Shown here piece after piece: positions 56,201 through 64,000 of a stretch of 64,000 bases of DNA. Each line of letters starts with the position of its first letter. Within the stretch, counting starts at the first letter, position 1. Location: positions 35,558,885 to 35,622,884 of the forward strand of contig CM067109.1 of the NCBI GenBank assembly GCA_034008185.1, given 5' to 3'. Source of the DNA: Gorsachius magnificus. Its lineage: Eukaryota > Chordata > Aves > Pelecaniformes > Ardeidae. Both the position numbers and the translations under genes were made by a program. The notes under the pieces were generated by a model. It saw only the letters and a list, made by a program, of their open reading frames with translations. It was not told the origin of the DNA and did no database searches.

Positions 56201-59200
56201 GTTTTCTTATTTCAATACACTGAGGTCAGCAGAAGCCCCTAGATGAGATAGCTCTTCTTTTTAAACCAACATCTGCTGGAGGAAAATAATAATTTAAGAA
56301 TTTAAGGTTGAGAAGAGCAAAACATGTTAATTACAGTGCAAGGAGGGAACTGCCATTAAAGTGCTATCTACAGCAAGATAATCAGATACGCAGACACCAA
56401 AACTCCTTGTTACACCACAGGCATCTTAGTCTTAGAAATATAGTAAGCCCTCAAGTAAATAAAGATCTTTCCAATGATTTCAAGTATCTCAGCTCCACAG
56501 GTGATAGAAGTGAAAATAGATGCAACTCAAGAGGTTCATGGAACTATACTAAACGTATGTTAATGTGTAATAGAGAGACAACGACAACAAGAGACAACTT
56601 CTCATCAGAAGGCTTCAGTGCACATCAAAATGAAATCTCTTTCCTGTTTTACCAAGGAGGTACAGAGGAGGGGAATAATTAAATTAAGGTTGCCAGTGGA
56701 CAGTAGAACTTCATTTTTGCATCTACTTTTTTTGTAAGAACATCAGAACACAGGTGCTAACCACTGGACTTTTACTAAACCATACAGAAGCAGAGCAAGA
56801 TGTTTAATCATATTAGCTAATGGAACTCTCTCCCTTCCTCATTTCCTGAACCTCTTACCTTGAGGCATACTGAAACACCCAGGTTTTGCTGTTAACTGTC
56901 TTATTCTGTGTTTTGATAAGCAGGAGGTCTCAGATGTCTTCATGCTGAACCTAAGTGTTACAAGTATCTCTGAAAGCCAGGACAGAAGCTGAGGAGAGCT
57001 TTTTTTACACTACACTTAAGCATTAACTGGCATTCTGGTTAGTTATTACTAACCCTATTAGAGGGGTAAAGTCAAAAGCAGAAATGGTTGAACATACATA
57101 AAACCTGTTTTGCTTGTATTGGCTAGGAAAATCAAAAGGATTCTGTAAACCCCAAGAAAAGGTAACATCCACTTTTGAGCATTAACAATGTATTAACTTT
57201 GCTATAACTCAAAGCCCTCAAACATTGTCACAAATCCTGGACTTGAAACCACCTGCCACTGACCTCTCAAGAGTGCACATGCCTTTATGATGATTTAAGC
57301 CAGACAGGTATTCCAGTGTGCCTCTAAATCAGGGAGTTTTCTTTTCTCTGGTGCAAGGCTATCGGGTCTTGTAAGCAGCCAGTTTGTTTCAATTGTGCTG
57401 AGATATACGCGGACCTGTAGCAGAACCTCAGGTGTTTAAATGTCCCTGGTGAGCTGCAGTTTGAAATTTTTCACTCCAGTATAAATTACTGTCCTCCATG
57501 GAGCTACTTTTGTCAATTTATGCTAGCATAGCATTAAGAAAATGGAAGATCCTATTGTATTTTAACATATGTACTCTGACTGCTTTGTTGTCAATTTACT
57601 TTTAACACACAGTAGTTAGAAAGCCACAGAAGATGTCAGAAGATTCTGCATTTAAAGAGAATGGCAAATCAAATTCTTATTTTTGCAGTTTACATATTAC
57701 ATGTTATCTTTGGCTGTTTCATGTCAACCAGTTTTCTGAACTGTATTCTGGCTAGATATTTAAGCCATTCATCCCTCTTGCTTGCTTTAATATTATTTTT
57801 ATTTTATCCAGAAATATCAGAACCAAACCATACAGAAAGTATATTCTCCACACAAGGTTTTCCACTGAAACAAAGCAGGAGTTGTTTTTTCAATAAGGCA
57901 ATTAAACTTGATGACATCAGAAGAACTAGGCATTGGAAGGTATATTTGTACAATGTACAGATAAAATGTAGCAAGAGATATAAAGGACTTACACGTACGT
58001 GGTGAGGCAGAAAATCTATTCCAGCTGCTACAGAAAGACCACTGTAAAAGCTCACTATAAATCACTGAGCAACAGGTTAACCTGATATACAAAACAGGAA
58101 CTGCACATAGCCAAGTTGTGTCTAGCTACAATTCCTGCCTCTTAGAAGCTGCTTGAAAAATTTCTCACTGTCTTGCTGCACTAGAGAAGCAATTTTCATT
58201 AGCACAGGCAGAGTGACTCTTGGATCTGTCCAAGTTTCCCTTAATGTGGGTTAAAATTGCAGCCTATGCATTCTAATCCGCTCAGCACCTTTTTTCTTGG
58301 ATGTTTATACCTCAGCAGGTGATGGGAAAGGGTCATGGAATGATGCAGGGCAGAACTCATGCTAATGCATCCTCTGTCTCTCTTCCCGCCAGCAGAGATG
58401 AACTTACATTGCCCATTACTGTGCGACAAGACCTGCTCAAATGAGGATGATATTTAACTAGTCTATGGATTTATTTATTTTCTATTTTTAAATATCTTAA
58501 GTGCTGTATAATGCCTACAGCAACACAGCAAATTGCCACAAGCTTAGGTTATTACCAACAGCTGATTTAAAGAACATCAGAGAACAAATTTCTGTAGCCA
58601 GGATGTAAATGTCTCTCTTGCTTTTGCAGGGGTACAAACTCACTCCTAATTTACCAAAGGGATTTGAAAATGTACAGTCTTCTAGGGCAGAAATCCTTCT
58701 TTTAAATAGAGCTCCTTTTTCATATGAATATGAAAACCAGAAAGATAATGTACACTTAAACCAAGTTCCCCTTTTCTATGTATTTTTACCTACTTTCTCA
58801 GGCTACGTAGAATGAAAGCACAAAAATAGATTCTCCTAGCCAATATAAAAAATACATTGATTTGAATAGATGATGCCATCCTTCCCAAAAGACCATGTTT
58901 CTCAAACCTTAATTACATGTCTGCCTCTCACAGGATTCAGTTCCTAACCTCTCCCAGGCTTTTCCCAGCTCACTACACATTTTTTTTCTCATCACAGGGC
59001 CACGGTATTGTTTACATCCTCCTAATCAGATCAAACTGCATGAAGTTCCCTCTGTCCTATTCCTGACAAAGAGCTTTCTCTGCTCTCTATTGCCAGTCTC
59101 CTGGGAAAGTTTAACAGTACATACTTATCCTTCTTCGAGGTCCCAGCTGCTCCTCCTACCACTTTTTGATGATGTCAGTATTTCAAAAATTTATTACTTC

Positions 59201-59262
59201 TGCTCTCCTAGCATTCAGTTTATTCTACCTTTGCTTAGCCAAGGCTTTGCATTTCTGTTATA
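53231..59262. other. Intergenic, nothing recognised
   Basis: About 6 kb of AT-rich DNA. An A-rich tract with AAAACCC-type runs lies at 54966-55010. Open frames are short and match no known protein. No RNA gene or repeat family was recognised. Confidence 0.5.
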
Positions 59263-59270
59263 TATGTATG

Positions 59271-59416
59271 CACACACACACACACACACAAATATAACTA
59301 TATATATATGCATATATGTATATATAGGGGATATTAAAATACATAAATATATTTGAATAAAACATATTTTATATAGCATATATAATATTTTATCTATAAT
59401 TTTTATTATATATATA
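59271..59416. repeat. (CA)n microsatellite and AT-rich tract
   Basis: A pure CA run of about 20 bases (59271-59290) passes into roughly 125 bases of TATA/ATAT-rich sequence. The tract is self-complementary in many registers and marks the left border of the repeat cluster that fills the rest of the window. Confidence 0.9.
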
Positions 59417-59825
59417 ATGCTTGTGGTTTCTGCTACAACTTAACTAAGAACCAGTGATCTAATCAACAAGTTACATAATTTTCAAAAACCCTCAGCAATT
59501 CTGATTTTTCATAAATGAAAAAAATTCTAGATGACACAGTCAGTTATCTCCCATAACTATGTATTTTAAACACACATGCCGAGAACTACTATGAGACCAA
59601 GGACTAAGAGCTGTATACTGGGAATCAGTGAATTGTGAAAGTATTCCATTGTTCAAGCGCTTCATGTTCCTATTAAAATCTTTGACCATTACCATTTTTT
59701 GTCTGAGAAAATATAGTAGTTAAATAATTGCTTTTGGCTTCAAATTGGACACTGGTGAGATTTCTATAGAATTTATCTGTACAGTTCTGGTGTAGAGGAG
59801 CTAGAGAAATGAATTATTAGAATAA

Positions 59826-60150
59826 GTGGAAGGTAATGGTCAAAATTTACAGGCCTGTGGTATACTGGAAACCAAAAAGGAAATATGGCCTCCTAGACAA
59901 GTTGTTTGTGAGACAAGGGCTTGTGGGAGATGTGGTGGCTATATTGGCCACAGTGATCATGAAATGGTTGTGTTTAAAATTTTTGGTGTAATGGGAAAAA
60001 AGGTCACCAGAGTAGCTACCCTGGATATCAAAAGAGCAAACTTTAAGCTACTCAGGGAGCTGGTTATCAGGATCCTCTGGGCATTTGCTTTTGAAGGTTC
60101 AGGAAGTCCATGAGTATGGATTAATTTTTAAGAACCGCCTTTTAAAAGTA
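59826..60150 (+). mobile_element. CR1 LINE endonuclease-region fragment
   Basis: The open frame contains SDHEMVVFKI, the catalytic Asp-His motif region of the CR1 apurinic endonuclease, followed by RVATLDIKRANFKLLRELV, the usual continuation. Upstream and downstream parts are lost. This is an internal CR1 piece, unlike the other copies in the window, which are 3' ends. Confidence 0.8.
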
Positions 60151-60195
60151 CAGGAGTATGAGAAAGTAAAATGACTACAAAAGTGCATGCAATGG

Positions 60196-60420
60196 TAAGG
60201 GTTAGGTGGTAGAGCAAGCCCATAGCCACAGTATTTGTAGGGCTGTGAAGGATCTGACAAGGGAAGGTGAGGGCCACCAACAGCTTTCAGTCCTGGCCCC
60301 TTCTGTACGGGAGCCCAAGTTGGTGGATGTCTGTTCTGGACCTGGGCCTGGCTAAGATGAGAGGATTAAGTGGTAGGGCAAGTGCAGAGCCCCAGTGTTG
60401 GTGGGGCTGTGAAGGGGTCA
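60196..60420 (+). repeat. Satellite-like repeat, about 164-bp period
   Basis: The block 'ggctgtgaag' recurs at 60241 and 60405, and the 'tggtag-gcaag' block recurs with the same 164-base offset, so about one and a half units stand in tandem. The unit is the reverse complement of the repeat at 61340-61640 (shared blocks include 'gccccaccaacactgg' and 'aggactgaaagctgttgg'). A short 'aagggttagg' stretch precedes it. Confidence 0.75.
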
Positions 60421-60790
60421 TGAAATTCTGGCCACCAGGTGTCCACCAAGCTGCTCTACCACTCCCCTGCCTCAGCAGGGCTGGGGGAGAAAACAAGACG
60501 AAAAACTTGTGGTTGGAGATAAAGGCAGTTTAATGAAGAAAAGCACATAGAAGAAAAGCAAACAAACTATTCTCTACTTCCTATCAGCAGGTGCTGTCCA
60601 GCCATTTCCTGGGAAGTACACATAGAGGTTGCTTTGGAAGACAATGCCTTAATAAGGAATGCACACACCCACCCACCCCTCCTTTCTCTTAGCTTTTATT
60701 GCTAAGCACAATGTCATATGGTATGGAATATCTGTTCAGTCAGTTTGGTCAGCTGCTCTATCTATGCTCAATCCCAACCTCTTGCCCACT
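60421..60790 (-). mobile_element. ERVK-type LTR fragment
   Basis: The stretch contains 'caagacgaaaaacttgtgg', 'gagataaaggcagtttaat', 'ccatttcctgggaagta' and 'atgtcatatggtatggaata'. I recognise these as parts of a common bird ERVK-type LTR. Orientation is tentative, and both ends are eroded. Confidence 0.55.
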
Positions 60791-60794
60791 GCAG

Positions 60795-61260
60795 AAGACC
60801 GGACTCCTGACGCTGACCAATATGATCTCCAGAAGCCGTTTATTACACCTTTGCATACAGCTTTTATATTCTTCCAAGCCCCATACACATGGTCACGCAG
60901 ACTTTTCTAATTCGTACATACTACTGTCTATCCAACAAGCATATAAGCCTCTAATCACTCATTGGTTATTTCATTGTCATCATCTTATCCTACTTGCGGT
61001 TACTGCTTCTCTATTCTAGCAACTAAGTTCCGTATACTAGCCAAGCATTTCCTCTTTAATAGCGTACTGTACACTGGCTAAGCATTTCCCCTTTAATAGC
61101 ATTCCAACCCTATCAGAACCTGATGTCCTTGTTCTGCTAGGAATGTATACACAGCCCACCCCTGGCCTACTGACCTTTGATGGGGAGATGGGAGAAGATA
61201 TAGCCTTGATGCTGTGCAAACATTGCTGAGCAGTCACCAAAACATTAGAGTCTTATCAAC
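60795..61260 (-). mobile_element. Second LTR-like fragment
   Basis: It begins 'gaccggactcctgacgctga' and continues with 'cagaagccgtttattacacc', which resembles another avian ERV LTR read in reverse; 'tttatt' would be its complemented AATAAA. An internal near-duplicate of about 45 bases occurs ('ctagccaagcatttcc' near 61038 and 'ctggctaagcatttcc' near 61073). The family and right end are uncertain. Confidence 0.45.
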
Positions 61261-61339
61261 ACTCTTCTAGCTACAAATGCAAAGTGCAACAATAGGAGGG
61301 CTGATATTGGGAAAGTTAACTCTATCCCAGCCAGACCCA

Positions 61340-61640
61340 ATACAACCTTCTACACAGTTAGAGCCCAGGTCCAAAATGGACACCTGCTGGCTATGGCTCC
61401 CACACAGAAGTTCCCAGTACCAAAAGCTATTGAAAGCCCTCGCCTTCCCTTGGCAACCCCTTTGCAGCCCCACCAACACTGGGCCTCAGCAGTTGCTCTT
61501 ACCACCTATCTCTCACTCTCACCTACATCCTTAGCCTAGCTGGAGCCCAGGTCCAAAATGGATACACACCAGCTAGGGCTCCCACATAGAAGTGGCCAGG
61601 ACTGAAAGCTGTTGGCGGCTCTTGGCACCTTCCCTTGGCA
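61340..61640 (-). repeat. Satellite-like repeat, inverted copies
   Basis: 'gcccaggtccaaaatgg' occurs at 61363 and again at 61545, a 182-base offset, each followed by a 'ggctcccacanagaag' block and a diverged 'accaaaagct/ctgaaagctgttgg' block. Two tandem units are therefore visible. They are in opposite orientation to the copies at 60196-60420. No coding capacity. Confidence 0.8.
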
Positions 61641-61647
61641 AGGAAGC

Positions 61648-61795
61648 TAGGGTTATTGTTATGGTTAAGGCTAGGGTTAGTTGTTAGGGCAGTATTTGGG
61701 TTAGGGGTTAATTGTTAGTGTTAGGGTCATTAAGGTTAGGGTTATGGTTAGGGTGCTACTGTGGTTAGGGTTAGTTGTGTTAGCAGTGTGGTTAT
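61648..61795 (+). repeat. Degenerate telomere-like (TTAGGG)n tract
   Basis: At least eight 'TTAGGG' or 'ggttaggg' cores occur in about 150 bases, separated by variants such as GTTATGG, GTTAGTTG and TTAAGG. The tract directly follows the inverted satellite copies. It is too degenerate to be an active telomere and reads as an old interstitial telomere-like sequence. Confidence 0.85.
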
Positions 61796-62177
61796 GGGTG
61801 ACATGACATGTGGGAGAATATGGGCAGGTATCTAGAAAGCTTCTCACCTCCAGTGGTCTGGAACTTCACTCCTAAACCAGTACAATGAAGTGCTAGAATA
61901 TTTGAAAAAAAATGCTTTGGCTATTCAAAGAGGCACAACTTACTGCACTGTTACTGGGGCCTGGCCTGCACCTACCAAACACCACTCAACACTATTCAGC
62001 TTCCTCAAGAAGAAGAGAGGTTCTCTGGATCTGAAAACATACCAACAGACACTATAGATAAACCAGAGACCCAGCCTTCAATTGTATCGGTTGCCCCTAT
62101 AATTGAAACAATGCAAGTGGAAGTCAGCTCATTCAGTAAGGGGTGAAGAAGCTTCTCTTAAGAGGAAGCAGGAGAGA
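61796..62177. other. Unassigned, possibly retroviral gag remnant
   Basis: A frame from about 62005 to 62145 stays open and reads as a Glu/Pro/Ser/Thr-rich stretch (QEEERFSGSENIPTD...), compositionally like a retroviral gag linker. There is no defining motif, so this is only a possibility. It lies directly before the ERVL LTR. Confidence 0.25.
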
Positions 62178-62745
62178 TGTCCTGGTTTTGGCTGGGATAG
62201 CATTAATTTTCTTCCTAGTAGCAGGTATAGTACTGTGTTTAGTATGAGAATCATGTTGATAACACACTGATGTTTTAATTGTTGCTAAGTAGTGCTTACA
62301 CTAAAAGTAAAGGACTTTTCAGCTTCTCGGGGTCTACTGACTTAGAAGGCTGGAGATACATGAGAAGTTGGGAGGGGGCACAGCCAGGACAGCTGACCCC
62401 AACTGACCAAAGGGGTATTCCATACCATATGACATCATGCTCAGCAATAAAAAGGTGGGGGAAGAAGGAGGAAGGGGAGGATGCTTGGAGTTATGGCATT
62501 TTGTCTTCCCAAGTAACTGTTAGGGGTGATTGAGCCCTGCTTTCCTGGGGATGGCTGAACACCCACCTGTCCATGGGAAGCAGTGAATTAATTCCTTGCT
62601 TTGCCTTGCTTGAGTGCATGGCTTTTGCTTTATCTCAACCCATTAGTTTTCTCACTTTTACTCTTTCAGTGCTCTCTCCCACTGCACTGGGGGCAGTGAG
62701 TGAGCGCCTGTGTGGTGCCTAGTTGCTGGCTAAACCACAAGAGAC
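62178..62745 (+). mobile_element. ERVL 5' LTR
   Basis: It starts TGTCCTGGTTTTGGCTGGGA and contains the bird ERVL LTR landmarks 'gttgctaagtagtg', 'cttttcagcttctc', 'gggcacagccaggacagctg' and 'accatatgacatcatgctca'. It ends near 'gtggtgcctagttgctggctaaacca'. The TATA region is altered (aataaaaag about 62443). Retroviral gag-like sequence follows at once, which makes it a 5' LTR. Confidence 0.85.
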
Positions 62746-64000
62746 AATCAGAAGAGGCAGACTGTTCTGCAGCAGAGCAGTCACAAGAACAGGAGGAGGA
62801 AGGGACTAAAATCATAAATGAGACAGAAACTACCCAATCCTTATCCCTAATGAGCTATGAGATAAACAAAAAGATTTCCGCAATAAACCACGTGAGCAAA
62901 TTCTCAGCTGGTTACTACAGTGCGGGGATATTGGGGCCAATAGTCAGGAGCAGCAGCTGGGATCCCTTGATAGGAATAAGGCCATTGACAAAGGTATTGG
63001 AAAAGGGGCAGGAGTCCTCAGTCTTTGATGGTGATTCCTGTTGAGTGTGAAGGACAGGTATCCATCCCTTCAGGGAAGATCTTGCAAATTCCCAAAGCAA
63101 TTGGACAACCATTGAGGGAGGTAGCCAGTATTTAAGGGAATTAGCCATGACAGAGGTGATCTGTAACAACCTGGATGATGACCAGGTATCCAGAGACCCA
63201 GATGAAATCCATTGCATGTGGTCAACATGGTGGAATTTTGTATGAAATGCACCAACGTCATACACCCACACCCTGGTGATAATGAGCTGGACAAACGCAG
63301 AGGCACCCCAGGGTGTCATACCCAGGGGTGGAAACACAGTCCTACCATTTGTCATGGATTGATACAGACTGAACTGGAACAAGGTGAAGCTCCTGCACAC
63401 CTGCAGTATGTTCATGATATCATTGTGTGGGGCAACACAGCAGAGGAAGCATTTGAGAAAGGCAGAAGAATAATCCAAATAATTTTGAAACCTGGTTTTG
63501 CCATAGAAAAAAGTCAGGTTAAAGGACCTGCACAGGAGATCCAGTTTTTAGGAATAAAATAGCAAAATGAGTGTTGTCCATATCCCAATGAGTGTGACCA
63601 ATAAAATAACAGCTCCACCAACTAACAAAACCAAACACACCCACAAGTGTCATGGGTTTTTGGAGAATGCATATTCCAGGTTATAGTCTGATTTTAAGCC
63701 ATCTCTATCAAGTGACATGGAGGAAGAACAATTCTGAATGGGGCCATGAGCAGAGCAAGCATTTGAACAAATTAAATGAGAGCTAGTTTGAGCAGTAACA
63801 CTTGGGCCAGTCCAGACAGAACAAGATGTGAAAAATGTGCTTTACACCACAGCCAGGGACCACATCCTCACCTGGAGCCTCTGGCAGAAAGCATGTGGAG
63901 AGAATCAAGGTCCATCTCTAGAGCTTTGGAGTTGGGAATATTCAGGATCTGAAACCTGTTACACTCCAGCTGAAAAAGAAATAGCAGCAGCGTATGAAAG
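62746..64000 (+). pseudogene. ERVL provirus interior, gag-pol remnant, deleted
   Basis: This is an endogenous retrovirus relic. From 62746 to about 63300 the sequence is gag-like (a Gln/Glu-rich stretch near 62770-62810, later a LRELA block), broken by stops near 63043 and 63220 and by frame changes. At about 63310-63340 it switches to the middle of the reverse transcriptase: a frame at 63212-63562 reads HSPTICHGLIQTELEQ and then the polymerase active-site tetrad as Y-V-H-D, where the third residue should be Asp. The rest of gag, the protease and the RT N-terminus are missing. After 63562 the pol connection/RNase H region continues with stops and runs off the window. Not functional. Confidence 0.8.

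Noticed and set aside
59271..61795. CRISPR-like or other direct-repeat array
   Set aside because: The repeats are satellite units, microsatellite and telomere-like sequence in a vertebrate genome, without uniform repeats and spacers.

Overview
The window is vertebrate nuclear DNA and almost certainly avian. It has GC-rich CpG-island promoters, long AT-rich introns, many CR1 LINE fragments with the typical bird 3' ends, and bird-type ERVL and ERVK LTRs. Two conserved genes are readable by protein similarity. RGMB (minus strand, partial: exons 1 and 2) and RIOK2 (plus strand, complete: ten coding exons, 555 residues) lie head to head, with start codons about 14.2 kb apart. In birds this neighbourhood (CHD1-RGMB-RIOK2-LIX1) is on the Z chromosome, so a Z location is likely, but that is inference from known synteny.

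Layout. 1-975: CR1 tail and an LTR-like block. 976-5062: part of RGMB intron 2; exon 3 lies beyond the left edge. 5063-8173: RGMB exons 2 and 1. About 7900-9070: the RGMB CpG island, which also holds an open plus-strand ATG. 9.1-21.9 kb: intergenic, with one solo LTR and one CR1 fragment. About 21.9-22.96 kb: the RIOK2 CpG island. 22387-38054: RIOK2, with antisense CR1 copies in intron 5. 38-49 kb: the RIOK2 3' flank, three CR1 copies and a second solo LTR. 50.5-52.5 kb: GC-rich, decayed fragments of a MROH (maestro heat-like repeat) gene on the minus strand. 53-59 kb: nothing recognised. 59.3-64 kb: a repeat cluster with a microsatellite, a CR1 endonuclease fragment, an inverted pair of about 165-180 bp satellite repeats around ERVK-type LTR sequence, a degenerate telomere-like TTAGGG tract, and the 5' end of an internally deleted ERVL provirus running off the right edge.

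The two genes have unrelated roles: RGMB is a GPI-anchored BMP co-receptor and neogenin ligand, and RIOK2 is an atypical kinase/ATPase of late 40S ribosome maturation. No new multi-gene system is visible. The less ordinary signals are the satellite and telomere-like cluster, the MROH relic, the possible divergent transcript at the RGMB promoter, and a threonine codon repeat in RGMB exon 2.
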